From Pseudomonadota bacterium (lineage in GTDB: Bacteria > Pseudomonadota > Alphaproteobacteria > Sphingomonadales > Sphingomonadaceae): a stretch of DNA of 64,000 nucleotides. The notes below the pieces were generated by a model. The model saw only the letters and a program-made list of their open reading frames with translations, had not been told where the DNA came from and made no database searches. Location: positions 55,141 through 119,140 of the forward strand of contig JAJZTH010000008.1 in the NCBI GenBank assembly GCA_021849075.1, in the 5' to 3' direction. Both the position numbers and the translations under genes were made by a program. Below, piece by piece: positions 9,030-17,016 of the stretch; position 1 is the stretch's first letter; the number at the start of each line of letters is the position of its first letter.

Positions 9030-10307
9030 ATGCTCGACCGCCGTTCCTTCCTTGGCAGCGCGGCTGCCATGTCCGCCGTCACGCCCATGAGCGCGCAGGC
9101 GCTGGCCGGCGTTCCGCTGCCCGCCGCCACATTGCACGACGCCGATCCCGCCGCCTATTGGAAGGCGCTGCGGACCCAGTTTCTGATCCCGCAAGATGTC
9201 GTAAACCTCAATGTCGGGACGGTCGGCTCCTCGCCGCGTCCGGTGCTGAAGGCGATTTTCGACGGGTTCGAACAGACTGAACAGATGACCCAGCCGGGAT
9301 CGGAGGATTATCCGATCTGGGGCTATGGCAGCTGGGACCAATATCGCAAACCCTTCGCCGACTTCATGGGCGCGAAGGTCGAACAGATGGCGATCCTGCG
9401 CAATTGCACCGAAGCCAACAGCTATGTCGCCAACGGCTTCGACATGAAGGCCGGCGACGAAGTGCTGATCAGCGACGAGGAGCATGGATCGGGCGAAATG
9501 CCCTGGATGCTGCGGTCCCGCCGCTATGGCGTGGTGGTGAAGAAATTCGCCATGCCCAAACCGCCAAAGGATGCGGCCGAAATCCTGAACCGCATCAACG
9601 ACGCGATCACGCCGAAGACGCGGATCATCTTCGTCAGCCATATCAGCACATCGACCGGCGTCGTCCTGCCCGCCAAGGAGATTGCAGCGCTCGCCCGGTC
9701 GAAGGGCATCATATCGGCATTTGACGGCGCCCATGCGCCCGGCATGATCAAGGTCGATCTCAATGACATAGGTTGCGACCTTTATACCGGATCGATGCAC
9801 AAATGGCTGTTCGCAACCAAGGGAACCGGCTTTCTCTATCTGCGCGACAAGAACGTGATGGACCGGGTGTGGAACACGGTCGCAACCGGCGGCTATGATG
9901 ATGCCACACGCATGGCCGATCGCTATATGCAGATCGGCTCCTCCTGCATCCCGACGCTGATGGGCCTCAATGCCGCGATCGACTTCGCCAACGGCATCGG
10001 CATGGACCGGATCGAGACGCAGGGCCGCATGCTCGCCGACTATATCCATGCCGAAATGATGAAACGCGGGGCGGAAAGCTGGACCTCACCCGATCCGGCG
10101 CTGCGTGGGGCAATCGCCACGGTCAATGTGCCCGGCGTCCAGCGCATGGAGTTGCAGGACTGGTTGTGGACCAACCACAAGGTCCGCATTCGCGGCGGCA
10201 ACCCTAGCAAGCTGCGCCTCGCCACCCCCTATTTCCTGAGCAAGACGGATATTGACCGTTTCCTCAGCCTGTTCGACGCCTTCCGAAAGATGAAGGGCCT
10301 CGCGTAA
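9030..10307 (+). CDS. exported class V aminotransferase-fold PLP enzyme
   Basis: A 425-aa protein of the aminotransferase class V / isopenicillin-N epimerase-like family. The N-terminus MLDRRSFLGSAAAMSAV carries a twin-arginine motif and an Ala-rich signal (cleavage near AQALAG), so a folded PLP protein would be exported by Tat. The PLP lysine is in GSMHKWLFATKG, and the preceding DGAHAPG holds the cofactor-binding Asp. The ATG at 9030 is preferred over 9012 because GAGAGGTG lies upstream and the signal peptide then starts directly. The substrate is unknown. No operon partner is apparent; the next gene is convergent. Confidence 0.85.
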   Translation: MLDRRSFLGSAAAMSAVTPMSAQALAGVPLPAATLHDADPAAYWKALRTQFLIPQDVVNLNVGTVGSSPRPVLKAIFDGFEQTEQMTQPGSEDYPIWGYGSWDQYRKPFADFMGAKVEQMAILRNCTEANSYVANGFDMKAGDEVLISDEEHGSGEMPWMLRSRRYGVVVKKFAMPKPPKDAAEILNRINDAITPKTRIIFVSHISTSTGVVLPAKEIAALARSKGIISAFDGAHAPGMIKVDLNDIGCDLYTGSMHKWLFATKGTGFLYLRDKNVMDRVWNTVATGGYDDATRMADRYMQIGSSCIPTLMGLNAAIDFANGIGMDRIETQGRMLADYIHAEMMKRGAESWTSPDPALRGAIATVNVPGVQRMELQDWLWTNHKVRIRGGNPSKLRLATPYFLSKTDIDRFLSLFDAFRKMKGLA

Positions 10308-10324
10308 ATCGAAGGCGGTTCAGC

Positions 10325-10660
10325 CTATTTGGAAAAGCCGAATTTTTTCATCAGTTCGGCGCGCGTCGCGATTTCCGGCGGCGCGCCGCGCAGCGACTTC
10401 ACATGTTCATACACACCCGGGCGGATTTCCCGCCACCATGGCAGGTCGACGGCGGCGTTGGATTGCAAATGCCGCAAATAACCGTCGAGATCGGAAAAGC
10501 TCTTGCCCCGCGCATAGGGCAATCCGGCGACCATAGGCTTGCCCTTTCTGTTGCTGGCAGGTGCTGCGATCGCCCCATCTTCCTTTACGGAATAGGCGAT
10601 TGTTTCACCTTGCCAATTAGAATTCACCGGAGAGGCCAATAAGGCGATCAGCATAAGCAT
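10325..10660 (-). CDS. hypothetical exported protein
   Basis: A 111-aa protein with a hydrophobic N-terminus (MLMLIALLASPVNS) consistent with a signal peptide. The mature part contains GKSFSDLDGYLRHLQ and LPWWREIRPGVYEHV, which look conserved but which I cannot assign to a characterised family. The ORF faces the preceding aminotransferase-fold gene tail to tail (17-bp gap) and diverges from the protease gene. Confidence 0.65.
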   Translation of the reverse strand: MLMLIALLASPVNSNWQGETIAYSVKEDGAIAAPASNRKGKPMVAGLPYARGKSFSDLDGYLRHLQSNAAVDLPWWREIRPGVYEHVKSLRGAPPEIATRAELMKKFGFSK

Positions 10661-10774
10661 TACGAGAACATGTCAGATATTTGGTAAATGGTCCATTGAC
10701 TTAAATAGAAATCATGCTCTGTTGCGATCCGGGCGGGGGCCAAGCGAGTAATCGTTAGCAGGGGAATTGTCACG

Positions 10775-13468
10775 ATGGCCAAACATCTACAGACACATTC
10801 AGCAGACCAGTTCGCAGTTTTCGGTTGCGCATGCGCCGCATGCACGGGCGTTTCGTCTTCATTGCAGAAACATGTCGGCAGCACTGCGGGCATGGATATC
10901 TCCATTGCCGTCAGCCATGATCTGGCGCAGATCCGGGACAGCGCAGTGCAGGCGCCTCCTTCCGAAGTCCTTCTCGATGGCACGATCGGCGGAAGCGAAA
11001 CCGACTTTTACAGCTATAATCTGGTCGCGGGACAGACTTATATGTTCTCGCTGCGGGGCACCGGCACCAACGCGCTGGGTGATCCCATCCTGCTGTTGTA
11101 CGACAACACCGGCGCCCTCGTCACGCTGGACGACGATGGCGGCGCCGGCGTCAATTCGCTGCTGACCTACACCGCCACCTATTCGGGCACCCACTATATC
11201 GGCGCGGCCGCCTATCCGGGATCGGGGCTGACCGGCACCTACACGCTCGACGCCATCGTCCAGCCGGCGACCGACGTCGTCGGCGACACGTTCGAAGACG
11301 CCGTGTCGCTCAACGTCAACGGCGTGACCTTCGGCTTCATCGATGCAGGCAGCGGCCCCTATGGCGGTGCCTATAGCGAAGTCGACACCTACAAGATCGA
11401 GGTCGAAGCCGGCAAGCTGTACACCATCGAACTGGCGGGCGGCGCGGACTATGATTCCTCCTATGATGCCCTGCCCGATGGCGAAATCGATCCGGTCATG
11501 GCCATCTATGACAGCAACGGCAATCTGGTCGCGTCGGCCGACGACATCAACTTCACCGGCGGCGACCTGAGCGCCAAGGTCACGTTCCTGGCGCAGGAGA
11601 GCGGCACTTTCTATGTCGACGCCTATAGCTGGGCGCCCTGGACCGGCGGCTATACGCTGACCACGTCGGAAGTCGATCTGGCCGACGTCGATCCGCTCGA
11701 CTCCATCGATTGGGTCAATGCCGCCAACGTGCCCTTCGTGGATGTCGCCGGCACGCCGACCGCCTATGTCTATTTCGGCGATTCGGACGTGAATTTCGGT
11801 CAGACCGCGGACGATGGATCGCCAATGATCACGTTCGACTGGAATGATTATGAAAAGGGCCAGGTGATGGAGGCCCTTGAAGAATATGAAAAGGTGATCG
11901 GCACCAATTACGAGATCACGACCGACATCAATCAGGCAACCTTCCGCCTGCTCAAGGCCGAGTCGGCCGAATATGGCGCCTATTTCTTCCCGCAGGACCC
12001 CGGCTATGGCCCGGATCAGGGCGTTGGCGTGTTCAACATCCTGAGCGGCGGCTGGAGTGCTGGCCAGCAGCAGAGCCTGGAGCGAGGCGGTTATGCCTTT
12101 GCCGTGGTGCTGCATGAATTCGGCCATGCCCATGGCCTCGCCCACCCGCATGACAATGGCGGCGGTTCGGACATCATGCTGGGCGTTGCTGGCGCCACCG
12201 GCTCCTACGGCCTCTATAATCTGAATCAGGGCGTCTACACGGTGATGTCCTATAACGACGCCTGGGATTTCCACCCCGACGGCCCCTCGCCCTATAATCT
12301 GGCGGGTGTCGACAATGGCTGGTCGGGGTCGCTCAGCGCCTTCGACATCGCCCAGTTGCAGAGCCGCTATGGCGCAAGCGACTATAATACCGGCGACACC
12401 ACCTATTATCTGACCGACGTGGTCGACGACGCCTTCTACCAGACCATCTGGGACACCGGCGGCAAGGACACGATCGCTTACACCGGCAGCATGAATGCCA
12501 CGATCGATCTGACCGCGGCGACGCTGGATTATTCGCCGACCGGCGGCGGCATGATTTCCTATCTCGACTCGCCGGGTGCCGGTCTGCTGCGCGGCGGTTA
12601 TACGATCGCCAATGGCGTGGTGATCGAAAACGCGACGGGCGGATCGGGTGCGGATACGCTGGTCGGCAACGACGCGCGCAACGTGCTGACTGGCAATGCC
12701 GGCAACGACATTCTGATCGGCGGTGGCGGCAGCGATACGCTGATCGGTGGCGCCGGCCGGGATACGGCCGTCTTTACCCATGATATGGCGGACTATTATT
12801 TCCTGCGCGAACAGGATGGGTCGATCCGCGTCATCGACCGGACGGAAGGCCGCGATGGCAATGACCTGACCATCAGCATCGAGACGTTCCAGTTCGCCGA
12901 TGGATCGCGCACCGCGTCGCAACTTCCCCCCACCAACATGCTGCGCGGCACAAGCGGCAACGACCAGCTAAACGGCCTCAACATCTATGAGAACCGTTTC
13001 GAAGGGGGGGCAGGAGACGACAATCTGCACGGCGGCAACAAGAACGACACCTTCTTCGGCGGCGCTGGCAATGATCAATATTGGGGCGGCCGTGGCGCGG
13101 ATCAGTTCTACTTCCGCGGCACCGAAATTGACGGACCGTCGGATGTTGACCGCCTTTACGACCTCAAATTCTTCGAAGGCGATGAACTCGTCTTCGGCGA
13201 ATTCGAAGCCGGCACATTCGCCGACAGCACCCATGTCAATGCGTTCAATGGCGGCTCTTCGGCCATCATCGGATCGCTGGAAGGGCTGTTCGAAGCAGAT
13301 ATGGCGTCCGATCTCGTGACCGTTTCGCGCGCGACGCCCTATAATAATAATCTGCTCGTACGGATCGAAAATGAAGTGGGCCAGTATCAGGACCTGCTGA
13401 TTTCCAACATGTGGTCCAGCTATGCGGCCGCAAACCAGATTGATCTGGCCACCGGCGTCATCGCCTGA
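10775..13468 (+). CDS. serralysin-like M10 metalloprotease with PPC and RTX domains
   Basis: An 897-aa secreted protease. Residues about 65-150 and 165-300 resemble bacterial pre-peptidase C-terminal (PPC) beta domains. The catalytic zinc motif HEFGHAHGLAHP lies near residue 446 and the Met-turn VMSYN near 489, defining the metzincin M10 family. C-terminal Gly/Asp-rich RTX nonapeptides occur at about 622-665 (GNAGNDILIGGGGSDTLIGG) and 722-778, and bind calcium after type I secretion. There is no Sec signal; the unusual N-terminal segment has FGCACAACTG. AGGGGAA is well placed before the ATG at 10775. A strong terminator follows. No type I secretion genes are in the window. Confidence 0.9.
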   Translation: MAKHLQTHSADQFAVFGCACAACTGVSSSLQKHVGSTAGMDISIAVSHDLAQIRDSAVQAPPSEVLLDGTIGGSETDFYSYNLVAGQTYMFSLRGTGTNALGDPILLLYDNTGALVTLDDDGGAGVNSLLTYTATYSGTHYIGAAAYPGSGLTGTYTLDAIVQPATDVVGDTFEDAVSLNVNGVTFGFIDAGSGPYGGAYSEVDTYKIEVEAGKLYTIELAGGADYDSSYDALPDGEIDPVMAIYDSNGNLVASADDINFTGGDLSAKVTFLAQESGTFYVDAYSWAPWTGGYTLTTSEVDLADVDPLDSIDWVNAANVPFVDVAGTPTAYVYFGDSDVNFGQTADDGSPMITFDWNDYEKGQVMEALEEYEKVIGTNYEITTDINQATFRLLKAESAEYGAYFFPQDPGYGPDQGVGVFNILSGGWSAGQQQSLERGGYAFAVVLHEFGHAHGLAHPHDNGGGSDIMLGVAGATGSYGLYNLNQGVYTVMSYNDAWDFHPDGPSPYNLAGVDNGWSGSLSAFDIAQLQSRYGASDYNTGDTTYYLTDVVDDAFYQTIWDTGGKDTIAYTGSMNATIDLTAATLDYSPTGGGMISYLDSPGAGLLRGGYTIANGVVIENATGGSGADTLVGNDARNVLTGNAGNDILIGGGGSDTLIGGAGRDTAVFTHDMADYYFLREQDGSIRVIDRTEGRDGNDLTISIETFQFADGSRTASQLPPTNMLRGTSGNDQLNGLNIYENRFEGGAGDDNLHGGNKNDTFFGGAGNDQYWGGRGADQFYFRGTEIDGPSDVDRLYDLKFFEGDELVFGEFEAGTFADSTHVNAFNGGSSAIIGSLEGLFEADMASDLVTVSRATPYNNNLLVRIENEVGQYQDLLISNMWSSYAAANQIDLATGVIA

Positions 13469-13486
13469 TCGACGCGCACATTCAGG

Positions 13487-13520
13487 AAAGGGGGGAGCGG
13501 ACCGCCGCTCTCCCCTTTTT
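13487..13520 (+). terminator. rho-independent terminator of the M10 protease gene
   Basis: A hairpin GGGGAGCGG / CCGCTCTCCCC with a short loop is followed directly by TTTTT, about 20 bp after the protease stop codon. Confidence 0.8.
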
Positions 13521-13658
13521 GCGTCCTGACGCGGAAGAATTGCACCCCTGCCCAACTTGTTCTATGGGCCGCCTTGAACAGCCCCGGCACCCGCTGATCC
13601 TTTCCGATTCGCGTTTGCCGGGGCGCATTGTTTTTGTGACAAAAAGACAGGAACGCGC

Positions 13659-14441
13659 ATGGCCCGTCGCCGCCAGATCTACGAAGGCAAGGCAAAGATC
13701 CTTTACGAAGGCCCGGAGCCGGGCACGATCATCCAATATTTCAAGGATGACGCCACCGCCTTCAACGCGCAGAAAAAGGGCACGATTTCCGGCAAGGGCG
13801 TGCTCAACAACCGTATTTCCGAGCATATCTTCACGCTGCTCGGCCAGATCGGCGTGCCGACCCATTTCATCCGCCGTCTCAACATGCGCGAACAGCTGGT
13901 CCGCCAGGTGGAAATCGTGCCGATCGAAGTCGTGGTGCGCAATGTCGCCGCCGGGTCGCTCAGCAAGAAGCTCGGCATCGAGGAAGGCACGCAGTTGCCG
14001 CGCACGCTGATTGAATATTGCTACAAGGATGATGCGCTGGGCGACCCGCTGATCTCCGAAGAGCATATCGCCTGCTTCGGCTGGGCCACGCAGGAAGAGA
14101 TGCACGACATCGCCGACATGGCGATCCGCATCAACGATTTCATGTGCGGTCTGTTCGCCGGCATCGGCATCCGCCTGATCGATTTTAAGCTGGAATTCGG
14201 CCGCCTCTATGATGGCGATTACAGCCGCATCATCCTGGCCGACGAAATCAGCCCGGACGGTTGCCGCCTGTGGGACATGGCCACCAATGAAAAGCTGGAC
14301 AAGGACCGGTTCCGCCGCGATCTGGGCGGCGAAGTGGAAGCCTATCAGGAAGTGGCGCGCCGGCTGGGCCTGCTGCCGGAGGGCCTGGACACCACCGTCC
14401 TCGATCTCGACACGCATCGCAAGAAGCGCGAGAAGGACTGA
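13659..14441 (+). CDS. purC: phosphoribosylaminoimidazole-succinocarboxamide synthase
   Basis: PurC ligates aspartate to CAIR in de novo purine synthesis. The 260-aa protein opens [18 protein letters not shown], has the ATP/substrate segments [26 protein letters not shown] and [10 protein letters not shown], and [15 protein letters not shown]. This is the bacterial single-domain form at typical length. CAGGAA lies upstream of the ATG. It is monocistronic, flanked by terminators on both sides, and separate from purSQ by 1.5 kb. Confidence 0.96.
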   Translation: MARRRQIYEGKAKILYEGPEPGTIIQYFKDDATAFNAQKKGTISGKGVLNNRISEHIFTLLGQIGVPTHFIRRLNMREQLVRQVEIVPIEVVVRNVAAGSLSKKLGIEEGTQLPRTLIEYCYKDDALGDPLISEEHIACFGWATQEEMHDIADMAIRINDFMCGLFAGIGIRLIDFKLEFGRLYDGDYSRIILADEISPDGCRLWDMATNEKLDKDRFRRDLGGEVEAYQEVARRLGLLPEGLDTTVLDLDTHRKKREKD

Positions 14442-14448
14442 TAAGTAA

Positions 14449-14477
14449 GGGCCGGCCACAGCGCCGGCCTTTTTTTT
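14449..14477 (+). terminator. rho-independent terminator of purC
   Basis: GGCCGGC / GCCGGCC stem followed by a run of eight T, starting 8 bp after the purC stop. Confidence 0.85.
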
Positions 14478-14502
14478 GGGACTAGAACACAGCCCTCTAC
14501 AC

Positions 14503-14616
14503 CCGTTCGGGCTGAGCTTGTCGAAGCCCTGTCCTGTTCTTCAAGAAGTACGCCTCCCCTTCGACGCCGCCTGCGGCGTCGCTCAGGACAGGCTCCGACA
14601 AGCTCAGGGCGAACGG
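14503..14616. repeat. long palindromic extragenic repeat
   Basis: Inverted repeat with outer arms starting CCGTTCGGGCTGAGCTTGTC and ending GACAAGCTCAGGGCGAACGG. It includes CCTGTCCTG / CAGGACAGG and an inner hairpin at GACGCCGCCTGCGGCGTC (14563-14580). It lies between the convergent purC and TauE/SafE genes. The TGAGCTTGTCGAA core is of the kind dispersed in sphingomonad genomes. Confidence 0.8.
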
Positions 14617-14629
14617 CTTTTGTTTCGGC

Positions 14630-15382
14630 TCACGCCATCAGCGCATCCACCAGCAGCTTCAGCCCCAGCAGCACCATCAGCACATAGATGAGCGTGTAGA
14701 AGCGCGCGGCATCGACCCGGCGGACCAGCGCCACCCCGGCAAAGGTCGCCACGATCGCCACGGGCGCCAACATCGCCGTCGCCATCAGATTGGCCCGGGT
14801 GAATTGCCCCAGCGCGGCATAGGCCGGCACCTTCATCCAGTTCATCGCGGCAAAGGCGACGGCCGTAGTTCCGACCAGCATGTCGCGCGGCAGTTTGCGG
14901 GGCAGCACCCACATCTGAAAGGGCGGCGACCCGGCATGGGCGATCTGACTGGTGAAGCCGCTACCGATACCAAAGAGAAAGCCCATCCAATCGGGCGAAC
15001 TGGACGGCAGCACGATCGCACCGCCCCGCTCGACCCACAGCCTTTGCAGCCCGAACAGCATGGATATGACGCCCAGCGCGCCCAGCACTGTGGTTTCGGG
15101 CACCTGCGCGGCGAACAGATAGCCCAGCCCCACGCCCACCGCCATGCCCGGCAACATGACGATCAGCACATGCCCGTCCCAGCTTTTGCGGAAAGCCCAG
15201 ACGCTGACCGCATCCTGCAGGATCAGGATCGGCAACAAGATCGCCGCCCCGCGCACCGGGTCGACGCCCAGCGCCATGATCGGCATCGCCAGCGCCCCCA
15301 CCCCCGCAAAGCCGCCCTTGGCCAGCCCGGAGATGACGACCGCAATGACGGCGCAAAGGATGTAGAGAAGGTCTGACTGCAT
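14630..15382 (-). CDS. TauE/SafE (TSUP) family membrane permease
   Basis: A 250-aa inner-membrane protein with about eight hydrophobic helices. The family signature is visible as the first re-entrant half (AVIAVVISGLAKGGFAGVGA) and its repeat in the second half (FTSQIAHAGSPPFQMWVLP). TSUP members export or import sulfite, sulfoacetate or other organosulfur anions; the substrate here cannot be read from sequence or context because no sulfur metabolism genes adjoin it. Confidence 0.9.
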   Translation of the reverse strand: MQSDLLYILCAVIAVVISGLAKGGFAGVGALAMPIMALGVDPVRGAAILLPILILQDAVSVWAFRKSWDGHVLIVMLPGMAVGVGLGYLFAAQVPETTVLGALGVISMLFGLQRLWVERGGAIVLPSSSPDWMGFLFGIGSGFTSQIAHAGSPPFQMWVLPRKLPRDMLVGTTAVAFAAMNWMKVPAYAALGQFTRANLMATAMLAPVAIVATFAGVALVRRVDAARFYTLIYVLMVLLGLKLLVDALMA

Positions 15383-15445
15383 AGAGAAGGCTTAGGGGAA
15401 GCACGCGCGGGTGGGAATGGCGGAGTTGGGTGGATTCCTGCCATT

Positions 15446-15588
15446 CCCCTCCCGCACGCGGGAGGGGTAGCGAGACTTAATGAGCGTAGCGAATTTAGTC
15501 GCAGCGGGGTGGGCCAGCGCAACGTCAAGCCCACCCCCTTGATGGGAGGCGCGTGACTCCCATCAACCCCTCCCGTTTACGGGAGGGG
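15446..15588. repeat. composite palindromic repeat in a 550-bp gene-free stretch
   Basis: The gap between the TauE/SafE gene and purS (15383-15932) has no convincing gene. It holds two related 22-bp hairpins, CCCCTCCCGCAC + GCGGGAGGGG (15446-15467) and CCCCTCCCGTTT + ACGGGAGGGG (15567-15588). Between them are GGGGTGGGC / GCCCACCCCC (about 15505-15540) and GATGGGAG / CTCCCATC (15541-15564). The nested symmetry suggests a non-autonomous palindromic element. A related hairpin occurs at 35025-35046. Confidence 0.7.
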
Positions 15589-15932
15589 GAACATGTCCAA
15601 ACTTGGCCGCGATCTGCCACAACGCCCCCTGTCCTACCCCGGCATTTGTCCCCATAATTCCGCTCAATCCCCTCCACCATCCGGTGCATCGACTTTCCGA
15701 TAGGATCAGGCCCGCGCAATGAAATGTCTAATTTGGCCGGAAATGTGCGAAGTTAAGCGATGCAATTGCCGCTCCGATGCCGAACACCCCGCCTTTCCGC
15801 CGATCAGCATCTCAAGCCGCCTTCACCGTCATAATGGCTTGCCTCCGCGCGTCGCCACGCCTAGGGGGTGCGGCAACCACATTGTCCCGCGCATGAGGCG
15901 CGGAATTTGTCGATTCCAAGGAGTCCAGGCCC

Positions 15933-16166
15933 ATGAAAGCCCGCATTTTCGTCACCCTCAAGGGCGGTGTTCTCGATCCGCAGGGTCGGGCGATCCAGCA
16001 TGCGCTGGGCGGTCTGGGCTTTGACGGCGTCAATGACGTGCGCGCCGGCAAGCTCATCGAACTGGATCTGGCCGATGGCACCAGCGACGAGGATATCGAC
16101 GCCATGTGTCGCAAGCTGCTGGCCAACACGGTGATCGAAAATTACCGCATCGAGAAGGTCGCCTGA
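15933..16166 (+). CDS. purS: phosphoribosylformylglycinamidine synthase subunit PurS
   Basis: A 77-aa PurS, the small dimeric subunit that bridges PurQ and PurL in the three-part FGAM synthase. It begins [18 protein letters not shown] and continues to [14 protein letters not shown], both typical. AAGGAG precedes the ATG. purQ begins 1 bp after the stop, so the two are cotranscribed; purL is not in the window. Confidence 0.95.
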   Translation: MKARIFVTLKGGVLDPQGRAIQHALGGLGFDGVNDVRAGKLIELDLADGTSDEDIDAMCRKLLANTVIENYRIEKVA

Positions 16167-16167
16167 G

Positions 16168-16842
16168 ATGAAGAGCGCCGTCATCGTCTTTCCGGGCAGC
16201 AATTGCGACCGCGACCTGGCGGTGGCGTTCGAGGCTGCGACCGGAGCCAAGCCCGCCATGATCTGGCACCGTGACACGGAACTGCCCGATGACATCGATC
16301 TGATCGGCGTGCCGGGCGGCTTTTCCTATGGCGACTATCTGCGGTCCGGCGCGATGGCCGCGCGGTCGCCGGTGATGCAGGCCGTGGCCAAGGCCGCCGA
16401 CCGTGGCGCCTATGTTCTGGGCATTTGCAACGGCTTTCAGGTGCTGACCGAAAGCGGCCTTCTGCCCGGCGCGCTGCTGCGCAATGCCGGCGGTCATTTC
16501 GTGTGCCGCGACGTCGCCCTGACGGTCGAGAACGCCCAGAGCGCCTTCACCAGCCGCTATGAAGCCGGTGAAGCGATCAGCTACCCGGTCGCCCATCATG
16601 ACGGCAATTATTTCGCCGACAATGCGACGCTGGACCGGCTGGAAGGCGAAGGCCGCGTCGCGCTGCGCTACGCGGAAAGCGTCAATGGTTCGGCCCGCAA
16701 CATCGCCGGCATCCTCAACGAAGCGGGCAATGTGCTGGGCATGATGCCCCACCCCGAGCGCGTGATCGAAGCCGCCCATGGCGCGACCGACGGCAAGCGC
16801 CTGTTCGACGGACTGGTCGAAGGGTTGCTGGCGCGGGCCTGA
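16168..16842 (+). CDS. purQ: phosphoribosylformylglycinamidine synthase subunit PurQ
   Basis: PurQ is the glutaminase subunit supplying ammonia to PurL. The 224-aa class I amidotransferase shows PGSNCDRD at the start, the nucleophile Cys in GICNGFQVL, and the His-Glu pair in MMPHPERV. It is the small-PurQ form expected with a separate PurS. It is followed by a strong terminator. Confidence 0.96.
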   Translation: MKSAVIVFPGSNCDRDLAVAFEAATGAKPAMIWHRDTELPDDIDLIGVPGGFSYGDYLRSGAMAARSPVMQAVAKAADRGAYVLGICNGFQVLTESGLLPGALLRNAGGHFVCRDVALTVENAQSAFTSRYEAGEAISYPVAHHDGNYFADNATLDRLEGEGRVALRYAESVNGSARNIAGILNEAGNVLGMMPHPERVIEAAHGATDGKRLFDGLVEGLLARA

Positions 16843-16857
16843 TCCCGTCCGTCGATA

Positions 16858-16907
16858 GGGCACAAAAAGAGCGCCTCCAGATCGGATGGCGCTCTTTTTT
16901 TGTGCCC
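16858..16907 (+). terminator. terminator of purSQ
   Basis: Long hairpin GGGCACAAAAAGAGCGCC / GGCGCTCTTTTTTTGTGCCC, with an internal T7 on the 3' arm, 15 bp after purQ. Confidence 0.85.
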
Positions 16908-16910
16908 CTT

Positions 16911-16978
16911 CGTCATTGCGAGCGCAGCGAAGCAATCCATCGTAGCGCTTGGATTGCTTCGCTGCGCTCGCAATGACG
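16911..16978. repeat. perfect 29-bp inverted repeat
   Basis: Arms at 16911-16939 (CGTCATTGCGAGCGCAGCGA and on to CAATCCA) and 16950-16978 are exact reverse complements around a 10-nt loop. It follows the purQ terminator immediately. CGTCATTGCGAGCG-type palindromes are known dispersed bacterial elements. Confidence 0.85.
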
Positions 16979-17016
16979 GCTTGGCTCAAAAGCAAATTAT
17001 CACAATCTGGCAATCT

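Noticed and set aside
10696..10701. TTGACT as a -35 box for the M10 protease gene
   Set aside because: No acceptable -10 hexamer occurs 16-18 bp downstream.
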